This document shows positions 54,692 to 64,000 of a stretch of DNA of 64,000 nt, one piece after another. The translations under genes were made by a program, and so were the position numbers. Positions within the stretch are counted from its first letter, which is position 1; each line of letters opens with the position of its first letter. Origin of the DNA: Profundibacterium mesophilum KAUST100406-0324. Its GTDB lineage: Bacteria > Pseudomonadota > Alphaproteobacteria > Rhodobacterales > Rhodobacteraceae. The stretch is taken from the NCBI RefSeq assembly GCF_009835145.1, contig NZ_APKE01000004.1, forward strand, positions 1 through 64,000, read 5' to 3'. The notes under the pieces were generated by a model. That model made no database searches. It was not told the DNA's origin and worked only from the letters and a program-made list of their open reading frames with translations.

Positions 54692-55698
54692 GATGCTTCT
54701 CCGTCAATCGAGCTTTGCCACAGGGTCACGGCCTGGCGTGTCGCGGCCATATCATGGACCCGGACGATCTGAACCCCCTGCGCAATGCAGGCGAGGGCCA
54801 CGGCGATCGATCCGGGCATTCTATCTGCCGCGTCGGGCGCCCCGCCCAGCGTGCCGATGAAGCGCTTGCGCGAGGCCCCGAGCAGGATCGCGCAGCCCAG
54901 ACCGTGAAACACCGAGATGCGCGCGAGCAAGGCAAGATTGTGCTCGAGCGTCTTGCCGAAACCGATGCCCGGATCGACGACGATCCGCTCGCGGGCGATC
55001 CCCGCCGCCACTGCCGCCGCGACACGCTCCTCCAGATGGGCGTAGACTTCGCACAGCACATCGTCGTAGCGCGGATCGGCCTGCATCGTCTGCGGATCGC
55101 CCTGCGAATGCATCAGGCAGATGGGAAGTGCCCGCGCGCGGGCAACCTCGGCCATCTCGGGATCGTGCAGCATGGCGGAGACGTCGTTCAGCAGGCCCGC
55201 CCCAGCCCGCGCCGCGGCCAGCGCGACGGGCGCGTTGCGCGTATCGATCGAGATCAGGCCCGGCCAGCGCGCGGCGAGGGCCGCGATCACGGGCTCGGTG
55301 CGCGCCGTCTCCTCCTCGAGCGCGACGGGACTGGCGCCGGGGCGGGTCGATTCCCCGCCGATATCGAGGATGTCGGCCCCCGCCTCGATCAGCGCATGCG
55401 CGCCCTCGGCCGCCTTCTGCTCGCCGTCATGAAGACCGCCATCGGAGAAGCTGTCGGGCGTGGTGTTGAGGATCGCCATGATGCGCGGGCGATCCAGCGT
55501 GAGCTGGCCCAGCGGAGCGCGGGGCGCGGTGAGGCGCCGCCGCGCCTCCCCCGGCATGTCCCGCGCCTCGATCACCTCCCGCGTGCCCGGCGCGATCCGC
55601 TCGACATGGGTGAACCAGCACCAGCCGCCGGCCAGCGTCAGGGCGCTTTCGGGCCGGACCGGGCCGGACTGGACCAGCGGGCGGTAGAGCACGCTCAT
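54688..55698 (-). CDS. folP: Dihydropteroate synthase
   Basis: A 336-residue enzyme joining the pterin pyrophosphate to p-aminobenzoate in folate synthesis. It has [15 protein letters not shown] and [11 protein letters not shown]. The N-terminal 65 or so residues form an extension before the barrel. It overlaps folB upstream and glmM downstream. Confidence 0.97.
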   Translation of the reverse strand: MSVLYRPLVQSGPVRPESALTLAGGWCWFTHVERIAPGTREVIEARDMPGEARRRLTAPRAPLGQLTLDRPRIMAILNTTPDSFSDGGLHDGEQKAAEGAHALIEAGADILDIGGESTRPGASPVALEEETARTEPVIAALAARWPGLISIDTRNAPVALAAARAGAGLLNDVSAMLHDPEMAEVARARALPICLMHSQGDPQTMQADPRYDDVLCEVYAHLEERVAAAVAAGIARERIVVDPGIGFGKTLEHNLALLARISVFHGLGCAILLGASRKRFIGTLGGAPDAADRMPGSIAVALACIAQGVQIVRVHDMAATRQAVTLWQSSIDGEAS

Positions 55699-56696
55699 CG
55701 TTCCGTCCCCCGCGCGGAGTTGGATGGGCCGGATCGGGGCGGAACCGGGTCCGCCGGCAGCGCGGGATCATCGGAGGCGCTGGCCGCCACGGGGATCGCG
55801 GCCAACCCCTCCCCGCCGCCCGCCTCGCGCGGCGCGTCCGCCCCGACAAAGAGGAGCGCGCGGGCCTGCATGAGCCGCGCGAACCATGCGGCCAGTGCCG
55901 GGCCATCCCCGGCCCCCGCACCGGGCGGGCGCACGCTGTCGAGCACCAGCTTCGAGGGCGCCCAGACGGTGATCTGGTCATGGCGCATCGACCAGTCGAG
56001 CTCGGTCCTGGTGCCGACCACGACGCATCGCCTGTCGCGCCCCGCGAGGACCCAGGCGTTCTGCTCGATCGCCAGGAGGTCGATCCTGCGCTGGGCCGCG
56101 GCTTGTTCGGCGCGCGGACGCGGCAGATCGCCCGGACCCACGCACAGGATCGCCGGCGCGCCCCGCGCCACCAGCGCATCGAGCCAGCCGGCGAGCGCGG
56201 GGCTCGCGATGGCGCTGTTGGACAGGTAGACGACCGTCGGGGCCGGCGTCCCGGACGGCATGGACGCATCGATCTCGCGCTTCGCCGCGCTGCGCACGAT
56301 CTCCACGCCGAGCGCGCCCGGGCCACGGTCGAGCTTCTCGATCCGCACGAAGCAGCGCTGTGCCTGCGGTGCGCGGAGGATTCGCTCGGCGATGCGCTCG
56401 GCAAGGGTTTCCAGCAGGTTGAGACGCTCCGCCTCGAGCTCGGCGGCAATCGCCTCGAGCAGCGTGTCGTAGCTCAGGATGCGGTCCACGTCGTCGGTGC
56501 GCGCGGCATCGTGCGGCGCGACCTCCACGACGAGGTTGAAGCAGACGCGCTGGGTGGTGCCGCGCTCGAGCTGGAAGGCACCGATCTCGACCTCGACGAC
56601 ATGGTCGCGCAGGGAGATCCGGTCGAGCGGCTGCGTGCTCGTGGCCTCGGCACGGACTTCGGGATGCTCGAAAGCATGACGGGTCTCGTTCGGCAT
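55695..56696 (-). CDS. folB: Dihydroneopterin aldolase with long C-terminal extension
   Basis: A 333-residue protein. Residues about 20-135 match FolB: DRISLRDHVVEVEIGAFQLE at the start, then NLLETLAERIAERIL and VRIEKLDRGPGALGVEIVR. FolB is normally about 120 residues. The remaining ~200 residues (about 150-333) are an extra domain with VVYLSNSAIASPALAGW and ILCVGPGDLPRPR that I do not recognise. folK is not adjacent. AAGGAG precedes the ATG. Confidence 0.92.
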   Translation of the reverse strand: MPNETRHAFEHPEVRAEATSTQPLDRISLRDHVVEVEIGAFQLERGTTQRVCFNLVVEVAPHDAARTDDVDRILSYDTLLEAIAAELEAERLNLLETLAERIAERILRAPQAQRCFVRIEKLDRGPGALGVEIVRSAAKREIDASMPSGTPAPTVVYLSNSAIASPALAGWLDALVARGAPAILCVGPGDLPRPRAEQAAAQRRIDLLAIEQNAWVLAGRDRRCVVVGTRTELDWSMRHDQITVWAPSKLVLDSVRPPGAGAGDGPALAAWFARLMQARALLFVGADAPREAGGGEGLAAIPVAASASDDPALPADPVPPRSGPSNSARGTER

Positions 56697-56808
56697 CGTC
56701 CCACTCCTTGGCCAGCACGCCCCGCATAACGCGCAAGCCCGCCGAACGAAAGTGCGCGGCGGGCCGGTCGATGTCTGGTGCTGCCGCGTCGCGGCGGCAA
56801 GCGCGGGA

Positions 56809-57471
56809 TCACCCCAGGGAATAGAAGATATGCGCGCCGATGGTCGCGGTCTTGTCGAAACTGCGCGACCAGCTCGGGGAGACCTGCTTGGTATGATAGA
56901 ACGTGGCGCCGCGGGTCAGCTTGCGCGGCGCGCCATCGAGCATCATCGCCGCGATCTTGCCGACCTTGCGCCAGGCCTTCTTCTCATGGACCACCTCGGC
57001 GCGGCCGTCACAGGCATAGGAGAACTGGCACTGGTACTTGCGCCCCGTCCCCTGGTTGACGACACCGCAGACCGTCTTGGGGAACCTTTTGCTATCCACG
57101 CGGTTGAGGATCACTTCGGCAACGGCGGTGATGCCGGCGATCGTCTCGCCCCGGGCCTCGAAATAGAGCGCCTCGGTCAGGCATTCCCACTGCTTGCCCC
57201 CCGCGGCGGGCGCGGCAGATGACAGGGTCGCGGCGGTGATCGCGGGTGCGGGTTCGGGATCGTTGCGGGGCACGAGAACCTGTGGCAGCAGGTTACCGGT
57301 CCGGGCCTCGACCTCGGGGCGGGATGCGCCCAGCAGGGTGTCGAGATTGCGATTGAGCTGAACACTCGGATCGTTCGATTGGCTCATGATAATGTCGGAA
57401 TGGGCAGTAAGCGGCGCGGTGGAAAAAGCCGTGCATAAGGCAACGGCGCGCGTCAGGCGCGTCAAGTTCAT
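56809..57471 (-). CDS. Cell wall hydrolase (SleB-type, Hydrolase_2)
   Basis: A 220-residue secreted protein with a signal peptide and a C-terminal Hydrolase_2 domain: CLTEALYFEARGE, the catalytic-site style EVILNRVDSKRFPKTVCGV and CQFSYACDG. It cleaves peptidoglycan in the family. GGGGGA precedes the ATG at 57469-57471; a longer start upstream lacks support. Downstream of the ppdK-like gene on the same strand. Confidence 0.9.
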   Translation of the reverse strand: MNLTRLTRAVALCTAFSTAPLTAHSDIIMSQSNDPSVQLNRNLDTLLGASRPEVEARTGNLLPQVLVPRNDPEPAPAITAATLSSAAPAAGGKQWECLTEALYFEARGETIAGITAVAEVILNRVDSKRFPKTVCGVVNQGTGRKYQCQFSYACDGRAEVVHEKKAWRKVGKIAAMMLDGAPRKLTRGATFYHTKQVSPSWSRSFDKTATIGAHIFYSLG

Positions 57472-57594
57472 GTGTCCCCCAAGTCTCATTCGGTAGTTCA
57501 ACGGGTTGCAGAAGCCCGTTTCCGATAGCGGGGACGGTTTACCTGTTGCTTAATCGCAAAACAAACCCCGCGTCGCAGGACGGCGGGAACTTGC

Positions 57595-60147
57595 CTATTG
57601 TGGCATTTTATTGCCGAGATTGCGGCTGTCGCGAATTGCGAGATGCGCGGCCGCCAGCCGCGCGAGGGGCACCCTGAAGGGCGAGCAGGAGACGTAGCTG
57701 AAGCCTGCGTTGCGGCAGAAGGCAATGCTGTCAGGATCGCCGCCATGCTCGCCGCAGACCGACAGGATGATGTCGGGGCGCACTGCGCGTCCGCGTGCGG
57801 CGCCGATGCTCAGAAGCTCGCCTACCCCTTCCATGTCGAGCTTGAGGAAGGGATCCTCGTCGAACACGCCGCGCGAGACATAGGCATTCATGAAATGGCC
57901 GGCATCGTCGCGGCTGAGCCCGTAGGTCATCTGCGTCAGGTCATTCGTGCCGAAACTGAGAAACATGGCTGATTCGGCGATATCGCCCGCGCGCAGGGCG
58001 GCGCGTGGCGTCTCGACCATGACCCCGAGGCGGTAGTCGAAGGCGCGCCCCGTCTCGCTGCGCACGGCCGCGGCCACGCCGTCGATCTGCGCCTTGACCA
58101 GCTCCACCTCGCGCCGGGCCGAGACGAGCGGGATCATCACCTCCGGCACGGCAGCCGATTCACCCTGCACGGCGGCCTCGAAGATGGCGCGCGCCTGCAT
58201 CGCATAGATCTCGGGAACGGCGATGCCGAGCCGCACGCCGCGCATCCCGAGCATCGGGTTCAGCTCGCTCAGCGCGGCGATCCTGTCGGCCACCTGCGAA
58301 AGCGGCAGGCCCAGCGCCCGCGCCAGGTCGAGCATCCCGGCCCGGTCCGCCGGCAGGAACTCGTGCAGCGGCGGGTCTAGCAGCCGGATGCAGACCGGGT
58401 AGCCGTCCATGATGCGAAAAAGCTCCGAGTAATCGGCACGCTGCACCGGCAGCAGCCGCTCAAGCGCAGCGGCGCGGTCCTCGGGGCGTTCGGCGAAAAT
58501 CATCTCGCGCATTACCGTGAGCCTGTCCTCCTCGAAGAACATGTGCTCGGTGCGGCACAACCCGATCCCTTCCGCCTCGAAGCGGCGCGCCATTACCGCC
58601 TCGGCGGGCGTGTCGGCATTGGCCCGCACGCCGATATCGCGCAGCGCGTCGGCCCAGCCCAGAAGGCTGCGGAACGCATCATCGAGGACCGGCTCCAGAA
58701 GCGGCGCCGCCCCCGTGATCAGCGACCCGCTCGATCCGTCGATGGTAATCACGTCGCCCTCGCCGAGCACCCTGCCATCCTCGGTGGTCAGGGTTCCGGC
58801 CTTGTGATCGAGATGCAGCTTCGAGGCGCCCACCACCGCCGGCAGCCCGAGCCCCCGCGCGATCATCGCCGCATGGCTCGTCACCCCGCCGCGCTCGGTC
58901 AGGACGCCGGCGGAGACATGCATGCCGCGCACATCCTCCGGCTTGGTCTCGCGCCGCACGAGGATGCAAGGCTCCTCGCGCGCGGCGCTTGCCTGCGCGG
59001 CGCGGGCGCTGAACACGATCCGTCCGGTGGCCGCGCCGGGGCTCGCCGCGATGCCATTTCCGAACCGATCGAGAACCGCGTCCGGATCGACCTGCCGGTG
59101 CAAAAGATCGTTGAGCGCCCGCGGCTCGATCCTGAGCACCGCCTCGAATTGCGGGATCACCCCGTCCGTGGCCAGATCGACCGCGATGCGCACCGCCGCG
59201 CGCGAGGAGCGGCGTACGCGCACGGCATCGAGTATCCACAGCGCGCCGTGATGGATCACGAACTCGATCTGCATCTCCTCGCGCAGGCGCCTGCGGCACA
59301 GCAGGCCGTGATCTTGCAGGCTGTCGAAGAGATCGGGGCACAGGTCCTCGAGCGACGGGCCGCGCGGATCGCGGGTCAGATAGAGCGCCCTGCCCCCCGC
59401 CCCCAGCGCCTCGCGCCCCTGGCTCTGGCCAAGATAGCGACCGGTCACGCGCGGCTCGCCCGTCGAGGAGCTGACGAACTGGATCACCCCCGCGCCGCTC
59501 TCGCCGCCGGCGGGATCGCCGACGCCAAGGGCCATCGCCTGCACCACGAGGCCGAGGCCGGCATCGGGCGGCGCGCCCTTGGCCTGCCGCAGGAGCCGCG
59601 CGCTGGTGCCCTCCCAGGCCTGTGCCATCGCGCGCAGCACCTCGGCGAGCTGGCGTCCGGGCGATTGGGGGAAGGGCTCGTCCATCTCCGCTTCGAAAGC
59701 GGCGAGCATCTCGCGAATGTCACCCGCGCCGCTGTGAAGATCGGGATCGAGCCGCGCGACATGGGCGGTGTAGGACTGGATGAACCGCCGGTAGAGCGCG
59801 TCCGCCGCGCCCCGGCCCAGGCGTGCGGCGAGCGCCGCGTGGCGCGCATCGTTCATGCCGATATTGAGGATGGTCCCCGGCCCGCCCCAATCGGGATCCT
59901 CGCTCGAGGGCCGCACCGAGACCAGCGCATCGGGCGCGAAGGCCTCCAGCAGCGCGCCGCCGTCGACATAGGCCCCTGACGCGATGCCGCGCACCGCGGC
60001 GAAGTCGAGCGCGACGGTCGGGGGGACGGGCAATCCCAGCCGGACCAGCCGTTGCAGGCATTTCGCCCGGCCGCCATGCACCCCCCCGAGCACCGGCGCG
60101 TCGGGGGTGATGAGCAAAGGCTCGATGGGCTTTTGATCTTTCTGCAC
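57595..60147 (-). CDS. Pyruvate phosphate dikinase-like PEP-utilising protein
   Basis: An 850-residue protein of the pyruvate phosphate dikinase (PPDK) family. The C-terminal PEP/pyruvate half is intact: phosphohistidine loop GGVTSHAAMIARGLGLPAV, CRTEHMFF, and the catalytic cysteine in SVCGEHGGDP. The N-terminal ATP-grasp half is altered. The usual VRSGARVSMPG reads VRPSSEDPDWGGPG, the GVAFTRNP-type loop reads GVIQFVSSS, and the GEFLINAQGEDV-type loop reads GRYLGQSQGREAL. It may not use ATP as PPDK does. It starts with GTG and has GAGGAG upstream. It follows glyS by 63 bp. Confidence 0.85.
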   Translation of the reverse strand: MQKDQKPIEPLLITPDAPVLGGVHGGRAKCLQRLVRLGLPVPPTVALDFAAVRGIASGAYVDGGALLEAFAPDALVSVRPSSEDPDWGGPGTILNIGMNDARHAALAARLGRGAADALYRRFIQSYTAHVARLDPDLHSGAGDIREMLAAFEAEMDEPFPQSPGRQLAEVLRAMAQAWEGTSARLLRQAKGAPPDAGLGLVVQAMALGVGDPAGGESGAGVIQFVSSSTGEPRVTGRYLGQSQGREALGAGGRALYLTRDPRGPSLEDLCPDLFDSLQDHGLLCRRRLREEMQIEFVIHHGALWILDAVRVRRSSRAAVRIAVDLATDGVIPQFEAVLRIEPRALNDLLHRQVDPDAVLDRFGNGIAASPGAATGRIVFSARAAQASAAREEPCILVRRETKPEDVRGMHVSAGVLTERGGVTSHAAMIARGLGLPAVVGASKLHLDHKAGTLTTEDGRVLGEGDVITIDGSSGSLITGAAPLLEPVLDDAFRSLLGWADALRDIGVRANADTPAEAVMARRFEAEGIGLCRTEHMFFEEDRLTVMREMIFAERPEDRAAALERLLPVQRADYSELFRIMDGYPVCIRLLDPPLHEFLPADRAGMLDLARALGLPLSQVADRIAALSELNPMLGMRGVRLGIAVPEIYAMQARAIFEAAVQGESAAVPEVMIPLVSARREVELVKAQIDGVAAAVRSETGRAFDYRLGVMVETPRAALRAGDIAESAMFLSFGTNDLTQMTYGLSRDDAGHFMNAYVSRGVFDEDPFLKLDMEGVGELLSIGAARGRAVRPDIILSVCGEHGGDPDSIAFCRNAGFSYVSCSPFRVPLARLAAAHLAIRDSRNLGNKMPQ

Positions 60148-60210
60148 TGCGGCACTCCTCGCGCCCGCAGGATAGGGCAGGCGGCGAGATGCGCAACTGC
60201 GACCTCGATC

Positions 60211-62265
60211 CTACCCTTCGATACGCGTCAGATCGGCGACATTCAGGCAAAGGCCGCGGATACGGCTGAGCAGGTTGAGCCTGTTGCGCCGCATGATCTG
60301 GCTCTCGGCATTGATCTGCACCGCCTCGAAGAAAGCGTCGATCGGCGCGCGAAGGGCGGCCAGCTGGCGCATGGCGGCCTCGAAATCCTCGCGCTCCAGC
60401 GCTTCGGAGATTGCCGGCTCGGCGGCATCGAGCGCGTCGAAAAGCGCGGTTTCCTCGCTCTTCTCGGCGAATTTGCGATCGGCACCGAAACTGTATTCGA
60501 CACCGTCCTTCTGCTCGGCCTGCGCGAGGATGTTCGCGGCCCGCTTGAAGCCCTGCAGCAGGTTGCCGCCATCCTCGGTCCCGAGGAAATCGGAAAGCGC
60601 GCGCGCCCGTGCGACGAGCCGCGCCAGATCGTCCGTTCCCGGCATCGCAAGGCAGGCGTCGATCACGTCATGGCGCACGCCCTGCTCGCGCAGGTAGACC
60701 TTCAGCCGGTCATGGAAGAAGGACAGAAGATCGCCCGCATCGCCGGCGCGCCCCTCGATGAGCGGCATCAGCGGCAGGCGCAGACGGTTCTCGAGCACGA
60801 GCCGGATCACGCCAAGCGCGGCGCGGCGCAGCGCGTAGGGGTCCTTGGAGCCCGTCGGCTTCTCCTCGATCGCCCAGAAGCCGGTCAGCATGTCGATCTT
60901 GTCGGCGAGGGCGACGGCCACCGAGAGCGGCGCGGAAGGCACGTCGTCGGAGGGGCCGAGCGGCTGGTAATGCTCCTGCGCCACCGCGGCGATCTCGGCG
61001 GAATGGCCCGCGGCCTCGGCGTAGTAGCGGCCCATCAGGCCCTGCAGCTCGGGAAACTCGTAGACCATCTCCGACGCCAGATCGCGCTTGGCGATGCCGG
61101 CGGCCTCCTCTGCGGGGTCCGCATCGGCGCCGATCTGCGGCGCGATCTCGCGTGCGAGCGCGGTGATGCGCGCGATGCGCTCGGCCTGCGTGCCGAGCTT
61201 GGCATGGAAGGTCACCCGCTCCAGCGCGGCGGTCCATGGCGCCATCTTCTCGTCTCGCGCAACCCGCAGGTCGTTCTCCCAGAAGAACTTGGCATCGGAC
61301 AGGCGCGCGGCCAGCACCTTGAGATTGCCGGCGAGGATAGTGGCGCCGTCATCGGCGGTCTCGCGGTTCGCCACGGTGACGAAGCCGGTGATCTGCCCGG
61401 ACTTGGCGCGCAGCGAGAAGAACTTCTGATGCTCGCGCATCGAGGTCTGCAGCACCTCGGGCGGCAGGTCGAGAAACGCCTCGTCGATCCGGCCCATCAG
61501 CGGCACCGGCCATTCCACCAGCCCCGCGACTTCGGACAGGAGGGCCGGATCCTCGATCGGCTCCAGCCCCCCGGCGAAGGCGAGGTTGCCCATCTCGTTG
61601 CGGATCGCGTCGGCCCGCTCCTGCGGATCGAGCATGACCTTCGCGCGCCGCAGCTTGGCGGTGTAATCCTCGAAGGAGGTGACCACGAACTCGGCCGGCG
61701 CCATGAAGCGGTGACCGCGCGTGCTGTCGCCGGCGCGGATCCCGTCGATCTCGAGCGCCACGGTCTCGGCTCCCGCCTCGTCATGCAGAAGACACAGGAT
61801 CGAATGCAGCGGGCGCACCCAGGTCAGGCTGCCGCTGCCCCAGCGCATCGACTTGGGCCAGGGAAAGCCGCGCACGGTCGTCTCCAGCACCTCGGCCACG
61901 ATCTCGGCGGCCGGGCGGCCGGGGCGCTCGATGAGTGCGAAATAGACCTCGCCCTTCTTGTCGGCGCGGGTCTGCAGGGCCGCACGCTCCACGCCGGCCC
62001 CCCGCGCGAAGCCCTCCACCGCCTTGTCGGGCGCGCCGACCTTGGGGCCCTTGCGCTCTTCGCGCGTGTCGGGGGAGCGCGCCGTCAGCCCCTCGAGCGC
62101 CAGCACCAGTCGGCGCGGGGTCGCGAAACCGCCCGCATGGGCATAGGTCAGGCCGGCCTCGACGAGACCGTCGGTGACCATGCGCTTCAGATCGGCGCTC
62201 GCGCGCGCCTGCATCCGGGCCGGGATTTCCTCGGAAAACAGTTCGATCAACAGATCGGGCATCAC
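60211..62265 (-). CDS. glyS: Glycine--tRNA ligase beta subunit
   Basis: A 684-residue beta subunit of the bacterial alpha2-beta2 glycyl-tRNA synthetase. It has LLIELFSEEIPARMQARA at the N-terminus and the anticodon-binding C-terminal region. Its start overlaps the DUF6446 stop by four bases. The alpha subunit is upstream in the same operon. Confidence 0.97.
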   Translation of the reverse strand: MMPDLLIELFSEEIPARMQARASADLKRMVTDGLVEAGLTYAHAGGFATPRRLVLALEGLTARSPDTREERKGPKVGAPDKAVEGFARGAGVERAALQTRADKKGEVYFALIERPGRPAAEIVAEVLETTVRGFPWPKSMRWGSGSLTWVRPLHSILCLLHDEAGAETVALEIDGIRAGDSTRGHRFMAPAEFVVTSFEDYTAKLRRAKVMLDPQERADAIRNEMGNLAFAGGLEPIEDPALLSEVAGLVEWPVPLMGRIDEAFLDLPPEVLQTSMREHQKFFSLRAKSGQITGFVTVANRETADDGATILAGNLKVLAARLSDAKFFWENDLRVARDEKMAPWTAALERVTFHAKLGTQAERIARITALAREIAPQIGADADPAEEAAGIAKRDLASEMVYEFPELQGLMGRYYAEAAGHSAEIAAVAQEHYQPLGPSDDVPSAPLSVAVALADKIDMLTGFWAIEEKPTGSKDPYALRRAALGVIRLVLENRLRLPLMPLIEGRAGDAGDLLSFFHDRLKVYLREQGVRHDVIDACLAMPGTDDLARLVARARALSDFLGTEDGGNLLQGFKRAANILAQAEQKDGVEYSFGADRKFAEKSEETALFDALDAAEPAISEALEREDFEAAMRQLAALRAPIDAFFEAVQINAESQIMRRNRLNLLSRIRGLCLNVADLTRIEG

Positions 62266-62768
62266 TCGGTCTCCTTGCGCGGTGGGCAGGTCTCGCCGAC
62301 GGGGGTGCCGTCATAGGCCATCTCGCCGCAATTGTTCAACTGGTGCCAGACATAGGCCCGGCCGTCGGGATAGAGCGCCATGATGCGGTCGACCCCGAAC
62401 TCGATGTTCTTGGCGACGAGCCAGGCCTGCGCCTCGCCCTCCGCCAGCGCCTCGGTGATGTCGGCCGCATCGAAGCAGTCGAACCAGCCCGGCGCCGTCA
62501 GGGGAACCGCCCCCGCATAGGGCTCGGCCCCCACGATCATCGCGTCGGGATCGGCGATGGTGAAGCAGGCCCTGAACCGCAGCGGCGAGCTGTCGGCATC
62601 GATGGCGCGCAGCGCCCCGAGCTGCGGGTTCGCGCCGCCATCCGGCACGAGGCCCGCGGGATCGGGTGTGACCTCGTCGTAATAGCCGTAGACCTGCAGG
62701 TAGTAGACCGACACGCCCGTGATGATCGCCAGCGCAGCGAGGATCGCGGCGAAGAGCTTGCCGCTCAT
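62262..62768 (-). CDS. DUF6446 family protein between glyQ and glyS
   Basis: A 168-residue protein with one N-terminal membrane anchor (about 4-26). It contains [40 protein letters not shown] and [15 protein letters not shown] recognise it as the small conserved protein that sits between glyQ and glyS in this bacterial group. Function unknown. ATGA overlaps join it to glyQ and glyS. Confidence 0.85.
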   Translation of the reverse strand: MSGKLFAAILAALAIITGVSVYYLQVYGYYDEVTPDPAGLVPDGGANPQLGALRAIDADSSPLRFRACFTIADPDAMIVGAEPYAGAVPLTAPGWFDCFDAADITEALAEGEAQAWLVAKNIEFGVDRIMALYPDGRAYVWHQLNNCGEMAYDGTPVGETCPPRKETE

Positions 62769-63724
62769 GCCGCTTGCCCGTCCCCATCGCCGCGCCCGCT
62801 CTCATCCGCCCCCCTGGCGCCGCCGGCCTCCGTGGCCACGAAGGCATCGGCGCAGCGCTTGGCAAGCGCCCGCACCCGGCCGATATAGGCCTGCCGCTGG
62901 GTGACGGAAATCACGCCGCGCGCATCGAGCAGGTTGAAGATATGGCTCGCCTTGATGCACTGGTCATAGGCGGGATGGGCCATGATGATCTGCCGCCCGC
63001 TGCGCGGATCGAGGGCCGGCGCATCGAGGATGCGTGCCGCTTCGGCCTCGGCATCCTCGAAATGGCGCAAGAGCGTGTCGGTGTCGGCGATGTCGAAATT
63101 CCAGCGCGAATATTCCGCCTCCGTCTGGCGGAACACGTCGCCGTAACTGAGCGCGATCGGCGCATCGGGATCGTTGTAGGGCATGTCCATGACGTGATCG
63201 ACGCCCAGCACATACATCGCCAACCGCTCCAGCCCGTAGGTCAGCTCGCCGGAGACGGGGCGGCAGTCATGGCCGCCGACCTGCTGGAAGTAGGTGAACT
63301 GCGACACTTCCATGCCGTCGCACCAGACCTCCCAGCCAAGGCCCCATGCGCCCAGCGTCGGGCTTTCCCAATCGTCCTCGACGAAGCGGATGTCATGCAG
63401 CGCATCGTCGATGCCGATCGCCCGCAGAGAGCCGAGATAGAGCTCCTGGAGATCGGGCGGCGAGGGTTTGATGAGCACCTGGTACTGGTAGTAATGCTGC
63501 AACCTGTTGGGGTTTTCGCCGTAGCGCCCGTCGGTGGGCCGCCGGGAGGGCTGCACGTAGGCCGCGGCCCAGGGACGGCTGCCGAGCGCGCGCAATGTGG
63601 TGGCGGGGTGGAACGTACCGGCCCCGACCTCCATGTCATAGGGCTGCAGCACGGCGCAGCCCTGCGCGGCCCAGTAGGTCTGCAGGTTCAGGATGATCTG
63701 CTGAAAGCTGCGCGGCTTGTCCAT
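62765..63724 (-). CDS. glyQ: Glycine--tRNA ligase alpha subunit
   Basis: A 319-residue class II synthetase catalytic subunit. It starts [18 protein letters not shown] and has [20 protein letters not shown], then [20 protein letters not shown]. The ATG at 63722-63724 matches the family start; a longer frame adds ten unlike residues. The C-terminal tail is Gly/Asp-rich. Confidence 0.98.
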   Translation of the reverse strand: MDKPRSFQQIILNLQTYWAAQGCAVLQPYDMEVGAGTFHPATTLRALGSRPWAAAYVQPSRRPTDGRYGENPNRLQHYYQYQVLIKPSPPDLQELYLGSLRAIGIDDALHDIRFVEDDWESPTLGAWGLGWEVWCDGMEVSQFTYFQQVGGHDCRPVSGELTYGLERLAMYVLGVDHVMDMPYNDPDAPIALSYGDVFRQTEAEYSRWNFDIADTDTLLRHFEDAEAEAARILDAPALDPRSGRQIIMAHPAYDQCIKASHIFNLLDARGVISVTQRQAYIGRVRALAKRCADAFVATEAGGARGADESGRGDGDGQAA

Positions 63725-63913
63725 CGGGCGGGGTCCTTTGCGTTTGCGCGGCACCCGTCACCGTGGCGGATGGCGGGGGCGCGTCCTGCATAGGCAGATG
63801 GGCCAGAAGGGTCAATCACGCCCCGCCCCATCCGCCATGGCTTGCGCCGCCGGACCAGAACCGCCAGAAGCATCGCCGTCTCCCTCTCTCGCACAGTGAA
63901 CAGGTAACCCGTC
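63725..63913. other. Intergenic region upstream of glyQ
   Basis: About 190 bases between the divergent glyQ gene and the partial gene at the window end. It is GC-rich; I cannot pick out a promoter or other site with confidence. Confidence 0.5.
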
Positions 63914-64000
63914 ATGCCCGCACTTCTTCGCCCCCTTGCCTTCGTGCTCCTTGTCTTCTGGGGGACGGGCGTCCTCGCGCAGCAGCCCGCCTGGCTACAG
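63914..64000 (+). CDS. Partial secreted protein at the window edge
   Basis: An ATG at 63914 opens a frame that runs off the window after 29 codons. It begins MPALLRPLAFVLLVFWGTG and continues VLAQQPAWLQ, a clear signal peptide with cleavage after VLA. The rest is not visible, so the family cannot be named. Confidence 0.6.
   Translation, partial: MPALLRPLAFVLLVFWGTGVLAQQPAWLQ

Overview
The window is GC-rich DNA from an alphaproteobacterium, most likely a member of the Rhodobacterales (Rhodobacter/Roseobacter group). The grounds are the gene content and order as I remember them from Rhodobacter sphaeroides: sdhCDAB, then mch and mcl2, then mdh-sucCD-sucAB-lpd. Ethylmalonyl-CoA-pathway genes beside the TCA genes, dense ATGA stop/start overlaps and a GTTC-N7-GTTC type SOS box fit the same group. 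I see no insertion sequence, prophage, integron or CRISPR array; this is chromosomal backbone with a few accessory clusters.

Layout. (1) 0.3-5.2 kb, minus strand: sdhCDAB, with three small genes (lipoprotein, methyltransferase, secreted protein) between sdhA and sdhB. (2) 5.2-8.7 kb, minus: a DUF4344-like secreted protein, then mcl2-nnrU-DUF1737-mch, which links C4/C5 CoA-ester chemistry to the TCA cycle. (3) 9-25.6 kb: a PRC-barrel repeat protein, then mdh and a long suc run (sucC, small membrane gene, sucD, DUF805, sucA, sucB, two small genes, two MAPEG genes, lpd) carrying the 2-oxoglutarate dehydrogenase and succinyl-CoA synthetase enzymes. A GntR regulator, a YgjP-type peptidase and a FYDLN protein follow. 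(4) 25.7-30.9 kb: tRNA-Ala(GGC) and a TRAP transporter operon with an amidase. (5) 31-37 kb: a formate-dehydrogenase-type cytochrome b, a WD40-cytochrome c fusion, a 41-codon gene and an HTH-PBP regulator face a tungstate ABC transporter. The tungstate uptake genes suggest a W/Mo formate dehydrogenase whose catalytic subunit lies elsewhere. (6) 37.2-39.9 kb: a radical SAM protein and a DUF4130-UdgX protein directly behind an SOS box, a likely DNA-damage-induced pair. (7) 40-64 kb: mostly housekeeping genes (ychF, trpA, yqeY, carA, ilvC, glmM-folP-folB, glyQ-DUF6446-glyS) with a c-di-GMP-sensor-like glycosyltransferase, a second FCD GntR regulator, tandem Lrp regulators, and a pyruvate-phosphate-dikinase-like protein whose ATP half looks degraded.

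The two observations I rate highest are paired GTGATCAC palindromes 21-22 bp apart upstream of both the sdh and suc operons (a shared operator candidate), and the LexA-type box GAAC-N7-GAAC over the promoter of the radical SAM/UdgX pair.
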